From: Sipunculus nudus
Lineage: Eukaryota > Annelida > Sipuncula > Golfingiida > Sipunculidae
Length of the DNA stretch: 64,000 nucleotides
Direction: 5' to 3'
Assembly (NCBI GenBank): GCA_026874595.1
Contig: CM049322.1
Span: forward strand, 52,791,386-52,855,385
Part shown: in pieces, positions 35,992-49,630 of the stretch
How the letters are laid out: each line of letters starts with the position of its first letter
Position numbering within the stretch: position 1 is the first letter of the stretch
Translations under genes and position numbers: made by a program
Notes under the pieces: generated by a model
Seen by the model: the letters and a program-made list of their open reading frames with translations, nothing else
What the model was told of the DNA's origin: nothing
Database searches by the model: none

Positions 35992-38900
35992 ACTGAATGC
36001 ACCGGTAGGGTGAACCGCCAACGGCCATACACTGAGGGGTCCCCATGTAGCAATTCGGCAAATTGCCGGCAATTTAGCAACTTGGTAGTTCCCTGAAGCC
36101 ACCGGTAGGATGAACCGCCGACGGCCATACACTGAGGGGTCCCCATGTAGCAATTCCGCAAATTGCCGGCAATTTAGCAACTTGGTAGTTCCCTGAAGCC
36201 ACCGGTAGGGTGAACCGCCGACGGCCATACACTGAGGGGTCCCCATGTAGCAATTCCGCAAATTGCCGGCAATTTAGCAACTTTGTAGTTCCCTGAAGCC
36301 ACCGGTAGGGTGAACCGCCGACGACCATACACTGAGGGGTCCCCATGTAGCAATTCCGCAAAATGCTGGCAATTTAGCAACTTTATAGTTCCCTGAAAGC
36401 TTGGGTAGGGTGAGCCGACACGGTTATACACAGAGGGGTCCCCATGTTGCAAATCCGCAAATTGCTGGCAATTTAGCAACTTTGTAGTCCCCTGGAACCT
36501 CCGGTAGGGTGAGCCCCCGACGGTTATACACAGAAGGGTCCCCATGTAGCAATTCCGCAAATTACTGGCAATTTAGCAACTTTGTAGTTCCCTTTTTCCT
36601 CCGTTAGGTTAAGCCCCCGGCGGTTATACACAGAGGGGTCCCCATCTAGCAATTCCGCAAATTTCTGGCAATTTAGCAACATTGTAGTTCCCTGATTCCT
36701 CCGATAGGGTGAGCCCACTACGGTTATACCCAGAGGGGTCCCCATCTAGCAATTCCGCAAATTGCCGGCAATTAAGCAACTTTGTAGTTCCCTGAATCCA
36801 CCGGTAGGGTGAGCTCACAACGGTTATACAAATAGGGGTCCCCATGTAGCAATTCCGCAAATTGCCGGCAATTTAGCAACTTTGTAGTTCCCTGAAGCCA
36901 CCGGTAGGGTGAGCACTGGACTGTTACACACAGAGGGGTGCTCATCTAGCAATTCCGCAATTTGCTGTCAATTTAGCAACTTTGTAGTTCCCTGAAACCA
37001 CCGGTAGGGTGAGCCGCCGACGGCCATAGACTGGGGCGACCCCATGTAGCAATTCCGCAAATTGCTGGCAATTTAGCAACTTTGTAGTTCCCTGAATCCA
37101 CCGGTAGGGTGAGCCCACAAGGTTATACACTGAGGGATCCCCATGTAGCAATTCCGCAAATTGCCGACAATTTAGCAACTTTGTAGTTCCCTGAATCCTC
37201 CGGTAGGGTGAGCCCACAAGGTTATACACAGAGGGGTCCCCATGTAGCAATTCCGCAAATTGCCGGCAATTAAGCAACTTTGTAGTTCCCTGAATCCACC
37301 GGTAGGGTGAGCCCTGGACGGTTATACACTTAGGGGTGCTTATCTAGCAATTCCGCAAATTGCTGGCAATTTAGCAACTTTGTAGTTCCCTGAATCCTCC
37401 GAAAGGGTGAGCCCAGTACGGTTATACACAGAGGGGTCCTCATCTAGCAATTCCGCAAATTGCCGGCAATTAAGCAACTTTGTAGTTCCCTGAATCCACC
37501 GGTAGGGTGAGCTCACAACGGTTATACACAGAGGGGTGCTCATCTAGCAATTCCGCAAATTGCTGGCAATTTAGCAACTTTGCAGTTCTCTGAATCCACC
37601 GGTAGGGTGAGCCGCCGACGGCCATACACTGGGGGGACCCAATGTAGCAATTCTGCAAATTGCCGGCAATTTAGCAACTTTGTAGTTCCCTGAATCCTGC
37701 GGTAGGGTGAGCCCACAAGGTTATACACAGAGGGGTCCCCATGTAGCAATTCCGCAAGTTGCCGGCAATTTAGCAACTTTGTAGTTCCCTGAAACCATCG
37801 GTAGGGTGAGCCCACTACGGTTATACACAGAGGGGTCCCCATGTAGCAATTCCGCAAATTGCCGGCAATTAAGCAACTTTGTAGTTCCCTGAATCCTCGG
37901 GTAGGGTGAGCCCACTACGGTTATACACAGAGGGGTCCCTATGTAGCCATTCCGCAAATTGCCGGCAATTTAGCAACTTTGTAGTTCCCTGAAACCACCG
38001 GTAGGGTGAGCCCACTACGGTTATACACAGAGGGGTCCCCATGTAGCAATTCCGCAAATTGCCGGCAATTAAGCAACTTTGTAATTCCCTGAATCCTCGG
38101 GTAGGGTGAGCCCACTACGGTTATACACAGAGGGGTCCCCATGTAGCAATTCCGCAAATTGCCGGCAATTTAGCAACTTTGTAGTTCCCTGAAACCACCG
38201 GTAGGGTGAGCCGCCGACGGCCATACACTGAGGGGTCCCCATGTAGCAATTCCGCAAATTGCCGGCAATTAAGCAACTTTGTAGTTCCCTGAATCCTCGG
38301 GTAGGGTGAGCCCACAACGGTTATACACAGAGGGGTCCCTATGTAGCAATTCCGCAAATTGCCGGCAATTTAGCAATTTTGTAGTTCCCTGAAGCCACCG
38401 GTAGGGTGAGCCCTGGACGGTTATACACAGAGGGGTGCTCATCTAGCAATTCCGCAAATTTCTGGCTATTTAGCAACTTTGTAGTTCCCTGGAACCTCCG
38501 GTAGGGTGAACCCCCGACGGTTATACACTGGGGTGACCCCATGTAGCAATTCCGCAAATTGCTGGCTGTTTAGCAACTTTGTAGTTCCCTTTTTCCTCCG
38601 TTAGGTTGAGCCCCCGGCGGTTATACACAGAGGGGTCCCCATCTAGCAATTCCGCAAATTGCTGGCAATTTAGCAACTTTGTAGTTCCCTGATTCCTCCG
38701 ATAGGGTGAGCCCTCTACGGTTATACCCAGAAGGGTCCCCATCTAGCTATTCCGCAAATTGCCGGCAATTTAGCAACTTTGTAGTTCCCTGAAGCCACCG
38801 GTAGGGTGAGCCCTGGACGGTTATACACAGAGGGGTGCTCATCTAGCAATTCCGCAAATTGCTGGCAATTTAGCAACTTTGTAGTTCCGTGAATCCACCG

Positions 38901-41900
38901 GTAGGGTGAGCCGCCGACGGCCATACACTGGGGGGACCCCATGTAGCAATTCCGCAAATTGCCGGCAATTTAGCAACTTTGTAGTTCCCTGAATCCTCCG
39001 GTAGAGTGAGCCCACTACGGTTATTCACAGAGGGGTCCCCATGTAGCAATTCCGCAAATTGCCGGCAATTAAGCAACTTTGTAGTTCCCTGAATCCACCG
39101 GTAGGGTGAGCCCTGGACGGTTATACACTTAGGGGTGCTTATCTAGCAATTCCGCAAATTGCTGGCAATTTAGCAACTTTGTAGTTCCCTGATTCCTCCG
39201 ATAGGGTGAGCCCACTACGGTTATACACAGAGGGGTCCCCATGTAGCAATTTCGCAAATTGCTGGCAATTTAGCAACTTTGTAGTTCCATGAATCCACCG
39301 GTAGGGTGAGCCCTGGACGGTTATACACAGAGGGGTGCTCATCTAGCAATTCCGCAAATTGCTGGCAATTTAGCAACTTTGCAGTTCCCTGAATCCACCG
39401 GTAGGGTGAGCCGCCGACGGCCATACACTGGGGGGACCCAATGTAGCAATTCTGCAAATTGCCGGCAATTTAGCAACTTTGTAGTTCCCTGAATTCTGCG
39501 GTAGGGTGAGCCCACAAGGTTATACACAGAGGGGTCCCCATGTAGCAATTCCGCAAGTTGCCGGCAATTTAGCAACTTTGTAGTTCCCTGAAACCATCGG
39601 TAGGGTGAGCCCACTACGGTTATACACAGAGGGGTCCCCATGTAGCAATTCCGCAAATTGCCGGCAATTAAGCAACTTTGTAGTTCCCTGAATCCTCGGG
39701 TAGGGTGAGCCCACTACGGTTATACACAGAGGGGTCCCTATGTAGCCATTCCGCAAATTGCCGGCAATTTAGCAACTTTGTAGTTCCCTGAAACCACCGG
39801 TAGGGTGAGCCCACAACGGTTATACACAGAGGGGTCCCCATGTAGCAATTCCGCAAATTGCCGGCAATTAAGCAACTTTGTAATTCCCTGAATCCTCGGG
39901 TAGGGTGAGCCCACTACGGTTATACACAGAGGGGTCCCCATGTAGCAATTCCGCAAATTGCCGGCAATTAAGCAACTTTGTAGTTCCCTGAAACCACCGG
40001 TAGGGTGAGCCGCCGACGGCCATACACTGAGGGGTCCCCATGTAGCAATTCCGCAAATTGCCGGCAATTAAGCAACTTTGTAGTTCCCTGAATCCTCGGG
40101 TAAGGTGAGCCCACTACGGTTATACACAGAGGGGTCCCTATGTAGCAATTCCGCAAATTGCCGGCAATTTAGCAATTTTGTAGTTCCCTGAAGCCACCGG
40201 TAGGGTGAGCCCTGGACGGTTATACACAGAGGGGTGCTCATCTAGCAATTCCGCAAATTTCTGGCAATTTAGCAACTTTGTAGTTCCCTGGAACCTCCGG
40301 TAGGGTGAACCCCCGACGGTTATACACTGGGGTGACCCCATGTAGCAATTCCGCAAATTGCTGGCTATTTAGCAACTTTGTAGTTCCCTTTTTCCTCCGT
40401 TAGGTTGAGCCCCCGGCGGTTATACACAGAGGGGTCCCCATCTAGCAATTCCGCAAATTGCTGGCAATTTAGCAACTTTGTAGTTCCCTGATTCCTCCGA
40501 TAGGGTGAGCCCTCTACGGTTATACCCAGAAGGGTCCCCATCTAGCTATTCCGCAAATTGTCGGCAATTAAGCAACTTTGTAGTTCCCTGAATCCACCGG
40601 TAGGGTGAGCTCACAACGGCTGTACACAAAGGGGTCCCCATGTAGCAATTCCGCAAATTGCCGGCAATTAAGCAACTTTATAGTTCCCTGAAGCCACCGG
40701 TAGGGTGAGCCCTGGACGGTTATACACAGAGGGGTGCTCATCTAGCAATTCCGCAAATTGCTGGCAATTTAGCAACTTTGTAGTTCCGTGAATCCACCGG
40801 TAGGGTGAGCCGCCGACGGCCATACACTGGGGGGACCCCATGTAGCAATTCCGCAAATTGCCGGCAATTTAGCAACTTTGTAGTTCCCTGAATCCTCCGG
40901 TAGAGTGAGCCCACTACGGTTATTCACAGAGGGGTCCCCATGTAGCAATTCCGCAAATTGCCGGCAATTAAGCAACTTTGTAGTTCCCTGAATCCACCGG
41001 TAGGGTGAGCCCTGGACGGTTATACACTTAGGGGTGCTTATCTAGCAATTCCGCAAATTGCTGGCAATTTAGCAACTTTGTAGTTCCCTGATTCCTCCGA
41101 TAGGGTGAGCCCACTACGGTTATACACAGAGAGGTCCCCATCTAGCAATTCCGCAAATTGCCGGCAATAAAGCAACTTTGTAGTTCCCTGAATCCACCGG
41201 TAGGGTGAGCTCACATCGGTTATACACTTAGGGGTGCTTATCTAGCAATTCCGCAAATTGCCGGCAATTAAGCAACTTTGTAGTTCCCTGAATCCACCGG
41301 TAGGGTGAGCTCACATCGGTTATACACAGAGGGGCCCCATGTAGCAATTCCGCAAATTGCCGGCAATTATGCAACTGTGTAGTTCCCTGAATCCTCGGGT
41401 AGGGTGAGCCCACTACGGTTATACACAGAGGGGTCCCCATGTTGCAAATCCGCAAATTGCTGGCAATTTAGCAACTTTGTAGTTCCCTGAATCCTCCGGT
41501 AGGGTGAGGCCACTACGGTTATACACAGAGGAGTCAACATGTAGCAATTCCGCAAATTGCCGGCAATTAAGCAACTTTGTAGTTCCCTGAATCCACCGGT
41601 AGGGTGAGCCCTGGACGGTTATACACTTAGGGGTGCTTATCTAGCAATTCCGCAAATTGCTGGCAATTTAGCAACTTTGTAGTTCCCTGATTCCTCCGAT
41701 AGGGTGAGCCCACTACGGTTATACACAGAGGGGTCCCCATCTAGCAATTCCGCAAATTGCCGGCAATTAAGCAACTTTGTAGTTCCCTGAATCCAACGGT
41801 AGGGTGAGATCACATCGGTTATACACAGAGGGGTCCCCATGTAGCAATTCCGCAAATTGCGGGCAATTTAGCAACTTTGTAGTTCCCTGAAACCACCGGT

Positions 41901-44900
41901 AGGGTGAGCCCTAGACGGTTATACACAGAGGGGTGCTCATCTAGCAATTCCGCAAATTGCTGGCAATTTAGCAACTTTGCAGTTCCCTGAATCCACCGGT
42001 AGGGTGAGCCGCGGACGGCCATACACTGGGGGGACCCAATGTAGCAATTCTGCAAATTGCCGGCAATTTAGCAACTTTGTAGTTCCCTGAATCCTGCGGT
42101 AGGGTGAGCCCACAAGGTTATACACAGAGGGCTCCCCATATAGCAATTCCGCAAATTGCCGGCAATTTAGCAACTTTGTAGTTCCCTGAAACCACCGGTA
42201 GGGTGAGCCCACTACGGTTATACACAGAGGGGTCCCCATGTAGCAATTCCGCAAATTCCCGGCAATTTAGCAACTTTGTAGTTCCCTGAAAACACCGGTA
42301 GGGTGAGCCGCCGACGGCCATACACTGAGGGGTCCCCATGTAGCAATTCCGCAAATTGCCGGCAATTAAGCAACTTTGTAGTTCCCTGAATCCTCGGGTA
42401 GGGTGAGCCCACTACGGTTATACACAGAGGGGTCCCTATGTAGCAATTCCGCAAAATGCCGGCAATTTAGCAACTTTGTAGTTCCCTGATTCCTCCGATA
42501 CGGTGAGCCCACTACGGTTATACACAGAGGGTCCCCATGTAGCAATTCCGCAAATTGCCGGCAATTAAGCAACTTTGTAGTTCCCTGAATCAACCGGTAG
42601 GGTGAGCTCACAACGGTTATACACAGAGGGGTCCCCATGTAGCAAATACCGCAAATTGCCGGCAATTAAGCAACTTTGTAGTTCCCTGAAGCCACCGGTA
42701 GGGTGAGCCCTGGACGGATATACACAGAGGGGTGCTCATCTAGCAATTCCGCGAATTGCTGGCAATTTAGCAACTTTGTAGTTCCCTGAATCCACCGGTA
42801 GGGTGAGCCGCCGACGGCCATACACTGGGGTGACCCCATGTAGCAATTCCGCAAATTGCTGGCAATTTAGCAACTTTGTAGTTCCCTGAACCACCGGTAG
42901 GGTAAGCCAACAAGGTTATACACTGAGGGGTCCCCATGTAGCAATTTCGCAAATTGCTGACAATTTAGCAACTTTGTAGTTCCCTGAATCCTCCGTTAGG
43001 GTGAACCCACTACGGTTATACACAGAGGGGTCCCCATGTAGCAATTCCGCAAATTGCTGGCAATTTAGCAATTTTGTAGTTCCCTGAAACCACCGGTAGG
43101 GTGAGCCCTGGACGGTTATACACAGAGGGGTGCTCATCTAGCAATTCCGAGAATTGCTGGCAATTTAGCAACTTTGTAGTTCCCTGAATCCATCGGTAGG
43201 GTGAGCCGCCGACGGCCATAAACTGGGGGGGGGGACCCCATGTATCAATTCCGCAAATTGCTGGCAATTTAGCAACTTTGTAGTTCCCTGAATCCACCGG
43301 TAGGTTGAGCTCACAACGGTTATACACGGAGGGGTCCCCATGTAGCAATTCCGCAAATTGCCGGCAATTTAGCAACTTTGTAGTTCCCTGAAACCACCGG
43401 TAGGGTGAGCCCACTACGGTTATACACAGAGGGGTCCCCTTGTTGCAATTCCGCAAATTTCCGGCAATTTAGCAACTTTGTAGTTCCCTGAATCCACCGG
43501 TAGGGTGAGCCGCCGACGGCCATACACTGAGGGGTCCCCATGTAGCAATTCCGCAAATTGCCGGCAATTAAGCAACTTTGTAGTTCCCTGAATCCTCGGG
43601 TAGGGTGAGCCCACTACGGTTATACACGGAGGGGTCCCTATGTAGCAATTCCTCAAAATGCTGGCAATTTAGCAACTTTGTAGTTCCCTGGAAGCTTCGG
43701 TAGGGTGAGCCCACACGGTTATACACAGAAGGGTCCCCATGTTGCAAATCCGCAAATTGCTGGCAATTTAGCAACTTTGGAGTTCACTGGAATCTCCGGA
43801 AGGGTGAGCCCCCGACGGTTATACACAGAAGGGTCCCCATGTAGCAATTCCGCAAATTGCTGGCAATTTAGCAACTTTGTAGTTCCCATTTTCCTCCGTT
43901 AGGTTGAGCCCCCGGTTGTTATACACAGAGGGGTCCCCATATAGCAATTCCTCAAATTGCTGGCAATTTAGCAACTTTGTAGTTCCCTGATTCCACCGAT
44001 AGGGTGAGCCCACTACGGTTATACACAGAGGGGTCCCCATCTAGCAATTCCGCAAATTGCCGGCAATTAAGCAACTTTGTAGTTCCCTGAATCCACCGGT
44101 AGGGTGAGCTCACAACCGTTATACACAGAGGGGTCCCCATGTAGCAAATACCGCAAATTGCCGGCAATTTAGCAACTTTGTAGTTCCCTGAAGCCACCGG
44201 TAGGGTGAGCCCTGGACGGTTATACACAGAGGGGTGCTCATCTAGCAATTCCGCAAATTGCTGGCAATTTAGCAACTTTGTAGTTCCCTGAATCCACCGG
44301 TAGGGTGAGCCGCCGACGGCCATACACTGGGGTGACCCCATGTAGCAATTCCGCAAATTGCTGGCAATTTAGCAACTTTGTAGTTCCCTGAATCCACCGG
44401 TAGGGTAAGCCCACAAGGTTATACACTGAGGGGTCCCCATGTAGCAATTTCGCAAATTGCTGGCAATTTAGCAACTTTGTAGTTCCATGTAATCCTCCGG
44501 TAGGGTGAACCCACTACGGTTATACACAGAGGAGTCCCCATGTAGCAATTCCGCAAATTGCTGGCAATTTAGCAATTTTGTAGTTCCCTGAAACCACCGG
44601 TAGGGTGAGCCCTGGACGGTTATACACAGAGGGGTGCTCATCTAGCAATTCCGAGAATTGCTGGCAATTTAGCAACTTTGTAGTTCCCTGAATCCACCGG
44701 TAGGGTGAGCCGCCGACGGCCATACACTGGGGGGGGGGGACCCCATGTATCAATTCCGCAAATTGCTGGCAATTTAGCAACTTTGTAGTTCCCTGAATCC
44801 ACCGGTAGGTTGAGCTCACAACGGTTATACACGGAGGGGTCCCCATGTAGCAATTCCGCAAATTGCCGGCAATTTAGCAACTTTGTAGTTCCCTGAATCC

Positions 44901-45665
44901 TCCGGTAGGGTGAGCCCACTACGGTTATACACAGAGGGGTCCCCATGTAGCAATTCCGCAAATTGCCAGCAATTAAGCAACTTTGTAGTTCCCTGAATCC
45001 ACCGGTAGGGTGAGCCCTGGACGGTTATACACTTAGGGGTGCTTATCTAGCAATTCCGCAAATTGCTGGCAATTTAGCAGCTTTGTAGTTCCCTGAATCC
45101 ACCGGTAGGGTGAGCCGCCGACGGCCATACACAGGGGGGTCCCCATGTAGCAATTCCGCAAATTGCCGGCAATTTGGCAACTTTTTAGTTCCCTGAATCC
45201 ACCGGTAGGGTGAGCCCTGGACGGTTATACACAGAGGGGTGCTCATCTAGCAATTCCGCAAATTGCTGGAAATTTAGCAACTTTGTAGTTCCCTGAAACC
45301 ACCGGTAGGGTGAGCCGCCGACGGCCATACACTGGGGGGTCCCCATGTAGCAATTCCGCAAATTGCCGGCAATTTGGCAACATTTTAGTTCCCTGAATCC
45401 ACCGGTAGGGTGAGCTCACAACGGTTATACACATAGGGGTCCCCATGTAGCAATTCCGCAAATTGCCGGCAATTTAGCAACTTTGTAGTTCCCTGAATCC
45501 ACCGGTAGGGTGAGCTCACAACGGTTATACACAAAGGGGTCCCCATGTAGCAATTCCGCGAATTGCTGGCAATTTAGCAACTTTGTAGTTCCCTGAAACC
45601 ACCGATAGGGTGAGCCCTGGACGGTTATACACAGAGGGGTGCTCATCTAGCAATTCCGCAAATTA
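35992..45665. repeat. ~100-bp satellite array, about 97 monomers, with higher-order structure
   Basis: A continuous head-to-tail array with a period of 99-101 bp. Each monomer contains ACCGGTAGGGTGAGC, a variable segment with GGTTATACACAGAGGGG or GGCCATACACTGAGGGG, TGTAGCAATTCCGCAAATTG, GGCAATTTAGCAAC and TTTGTAGTTCCCTGAA. Monomers fall into recurring classes by the variable segment (GCCGCCGACGGCC, GCCCACTACGG, GCCCTGGACGG, GCTCACAACGG, GCCCCCGGCGG). Class order repeats at long offsets, so duplication acted on multi-monomer blocks. Many minus-strand ORFs are a by-product of the repeat and are not annotated as genes. It begins about 140 bp after the LicD inverted repeat and ends abruptly within a monomer at 45665. 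Confidence 0.95.
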
Positions 45666-46650
45666 ACAAATGGAGTGCTATTGTCACACAGATTTTGACT
45701 TGGCCATATAACTTATAAGCATCACATATAATAAGAGTTTAACTATTTATTAAAATTTAATAACAAATATAGTGCCAATATAATTTTTATTTAAAAAAAT
45801 AATAAGAAAATCATATGATAGAATATATTCATGAATGCATTCATGAATACATTTTGAAAGTATCTGGACTGGTTTTCAAATACTTTCATTTTTACCTGAA
45901 TTCACATTCTTATGCAATAAAATTTTTCATATGCAGTACATATTCAACTTCGTATTCAAATACATTTGCAAAGCATTCGCACCATGTTAAGTATTTATTC
46001 AGTTTTAGCCAGACAATGATGTTGAGAATCCAGAATATACAAAATTCACAAATTTAAATAATAATCATAAGTACCTGGTTTTATGGCTTTTATTTATATT
46101 AAAAAAATAAATGTAATATATTTACTTTGGACTACTTTCACATCAATCTACACACTAAACACTGTAGAAATCTAGATTAATTTTATCAACTGCATCTTTG
46201 TCTATCATTAATTTCCTTCATATGATCCCTACTGATTAGTAATGAATTATATGATTTATTTTTTTTTATCATTAAAATTTAACTGACAAATACCATAGGT
46301 GACTGCATGGTGTTATTTGGAATAACATTCCAATATATCCATCCATACAAGATTCTTACATCATCAGTAACTGCAAGTTAATTTTCTCTTACTCATCCAC
46401 TAATTATTAATTTATTGTTTATTGTTATGTATATTTTAAAAGAACTACTAGATGAGTTGGGTTGGACACCTGGAGCAACTGTGGCTGGGCATTAGCTGCC
46501 TGGCTGCCCCAGAGTATGCTTCGCTCAAGCATGCATGATCTGATGAAAGGTCAACAAGGTCAACATACAGGTGACTGAAAGGGGCTGGATTCAGTCCGGG
46601 TCTGACATGGTCTCATAAAAACATTGATAAAAGCTACAATATTTGGCCAA
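45666..46650. other. No gene seen
   Basis: AT-rich sequence following the satellite; no recognisable coding frame or transposon end. Confidence 0.5.
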
Positions 46651-46659
46651 TTTCTTTCA

Positions 46660-47690
46660 GCTTTTTAAACTACAAAGATGAAATCCTTATGTGTCCATGA
46701 TATGAAAATTATATCAACAGTGCTCTCAGGAAACAAACGTTCCATGGTCAAAGTTGGGCAAAATGTAAGGTATTAATTTTATATTTATACTAATAACTTA
46801 TAAAATTTGAAAAATTCGGACCTAGTTTTTGGTATTCAATTGAATCTTGATTAAATAATGTTACATCCCTGACAAGAAATCTCGAGCTTCAGCAATCCTC
46901 TTGTTAAGGGAGTAAATATATTTCTTGATTTTTTAAAAATGCATTATGTTTGGGCCCAAAACTTGAATAAAATCTACAGTTTTTGATCAACTGGTTTCAA
47001 ATTTTTGGTGTTAACACACAAAATGCTAACAAAAACATGCTGTGAAAATTTACTCCACAGTACTTACAGGGAAAAAAGTGCCTTGGCCAAACTTGGGCAA
47101 AATTTAAGGTACCAATTTATATGTTTGCCAAAATTAAAAAAATTTAACAGATTTTGAACTTATTTTTGGTATACAATTAAATTTTGAACAATGAAAGTTG
47201 TATTACTGAAAAAAAGTCCCTTCCTTTAACACTTTTGGTCTAAAGTGACCAAATATCTTTCCTGATTTTTTTACAAAGTCCATTATGTTTGGGCCCATAA
47301 CTTTTTTAAATTAAATAATACTGACTTAATTTCTGGCATGTACATAGGAACTATATATAGAAATATTTATGGTAAATATGGGAAAATCCAGATCAGTGGT
47401 TTTGATATTAGGCAGTCCTGAAGTGTGAAAATAGATTTCTAATAAAAATTGAGGTTTTCCTTAATATCTCGAAGGAATGAAGTCCTATTGACCCAATTTT
47501 CGGCATGGTAGAAGATTTTGGGGACATCTAACTGTAGGTGAATTTCAGATTAGTAGGTCCAATGGTGTCGAAATGTGCCAGTCTTACAGACAGACATTCG
47601 GACAGACGGACGGACAGACAGACGGTCATACGGATGACGGACAATGGACCACGACTATAGCTCAGATGACTTATAGTCAGCTGAGCTAAA
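46660..47690 (+). repeat. Interspersed repeat family A, longest copy
   Basis: Resembles 53210-54130 and 54740-55445 in several blocks: AT(C)AACAGTGCT, GGAAA, AAAGTTGGGCAAAAT, AAGGTATTAATTT, GCATTATGTTTGGGCCC, TCAGTGGTTTTGATATTAGG, and a 3' end with repeated GACAGACGGAC, GACAATGGACCACGACTATA and CAGCTGAGCTAAAAA. The first half appears internally repeated (46.68-46.99 against 47.03-47.30). No coding frame. Confidence 0.7.
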
Positions 47691-49630
47691 AATTACTAGT
47701 CTAATGATGCCTTGGTGTGATAGTAAAATAGACGTGGCCATATGGATCATAATAAGACTCATTCTCATCCATACAAATACCTTCTACAATATTGTTTAGA
47801 AAAAAAATAATATACTCAATTTATCTTCAAATAATATTTATTCATTATATTCAAACAGGGAGTTAAAATTTTCACATAATTGCTCTACTGTGCACCCTTT
47901 GCGTAATGTGGTATATTCTGGAAACCCGTTTCCCTCCTGTCAGGCAGTGTGGGCATACTGGGCTTATTTGAATTACTGACATATCATAATGAAATATCCC
48001 AATGTGTACAATTTATAGTGCAGTTCCACGGTATATAATTCGTAAGCGACTTACACAAATAAACAATGAACGTCTATCGACCAAAGCACACAATTACACT
48101 TAGTTACCTATACACCCTGAAACAAAGGGTTTATTCAGATTGCACTATTTTAAATACAACATCTGGATTCCGTTGCAGGGGTAAGCATATGCCGCAGAAC
48201 ATTGTCGATGTCACACTCTGAAACCCCTCAGATGTGATTAGCAGTTTCGAGCATGTCTGAGTCAGAAACCAAATTATATATTATCTGGTGTAGAACTGAA
48301 GGGTGAATTTTGTGGAAAAAATATCCACTTATGGTAAAGGGATTAGGCAATGATTAATCAAAGCAAGTAGAGAGAAAAACATGGTCTAAAACTGATGAAT
48401 CAAAGTTGAGAAGTGACCACTCTGTACTAAAGCGACTTTTGTACATTAATGTTAGAAGTGAATGTTTTTACCATGTGGGAAAGAGTTTGTATGTAACAGG
48501 TGCTGTATCAACGAATATTAAAGTTTATCCATGCCAGAGTTTTGGCTGATTTCATCTTGTGTCCTGCAGCCCAGTTCACTCGCACATGACACATCTGGTA
48601 GGAAGGCGACATTGTGAAACCGAAAGTACATTATGCATAGATTGTTGCTAGCAATGTCTCCTGGTAGTGACGTTCCATGAGTAATGGGATCTTGTGGTAA
48701 TCTTTACTCAGAGAAGCAGCCATGAGAATTCAGCCTAAAGATTGAACGTTTGATTTGTGTATACAGCTTTTACCATGATCAGATAGTGGGTATTATTCGA
48801 AGAGTAATGCTGATAAATAAGTTTCTTGTTGCAACGAGGCAAGAATACTTAACAGTGGTGATGGCGGGGGTTATTCCTAAAGATGCAGGGGCAGGACTAG
48901 ATAAAAATGCACCTTATAACGCTTATAAGGCATACAAATTGGAGAAAAAAATAGCTGTTTGTGGTTAGAATCATGTCTGGTGCATGCCAACAAGATGATA
49001 CAGGAATTGTAGGAGGCCTGGTGCTCAACCTACCATATTACCATGGCAGGCAAAAGCTCACAACATGAATTTCTTCTTCCGAAAGGCATACAGAGGTTAA
49101 GCTCAAATATAATGTTGTATTGAAACAAATTTGATAATTTATTATGGGGTATAACCTGCACAAAGATTCCATTATATTCATGTTAAAGTGTACTATTAGA
49201 AAATTGGCACTGTAAAACATGGTCAACCCTGACAGTTTTATAATTTATTGGTGTGGATGGGGCGAAATAAGTGGTATGTCAAATTGGAGTAGCCAATAAA
49301 CGAGCCCTGCTAAGAACATGCCATGAATCCAAACATTGTGATTGAAAACAAAGATAGTCGAAAAAGCACCCAGGAACAGGGGACTTGATAAAACCCGAGG
49401 GGAACCCTACATTGGCACACAAGGTAAATTCTAAAATAACAAATACATTTGTTTTTGAAAAAGAAAAGCTACTTATATAGCGCGTAGTCCAGAGGGTTGT
49501 GAGACTACATTGAAATCCAACTACCAAATGGTATGTGAATTTGATCTAAGGATTGTTCTATGAATTATTTCTCATAAGTCATGAAAGAAATATGATGGTA
49601 ACAGTCGGTCAGAGGAGAACTCTGTCACCG
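47691..49630. other. No gene seen; downstream flank of the KDZ-like gene
   Basis: A minus-strand AATAAA at 49249-49244, about 380 bp past the KDZ stop codon, could be its poly(A) signal. The plus-strand ORF at 48750-48968 is unrecognised. Confidence 0.4.

Noticed and set aside
35810-45646. Dozens of minus-strand ORFs with peptides such as LLNCRQFAELLHGDPSVYN
   Set aside because: They are produced by the ~100-bp satellite read in rotating frames; starts and ends depend on single indels and no frame is constant.
35992-45665. CRISPR-like regular repeats
   Set aside because: The period is ~100 bp with no unique spacers, all parts of the monomer repeat, and the sequence is eukaryotic.
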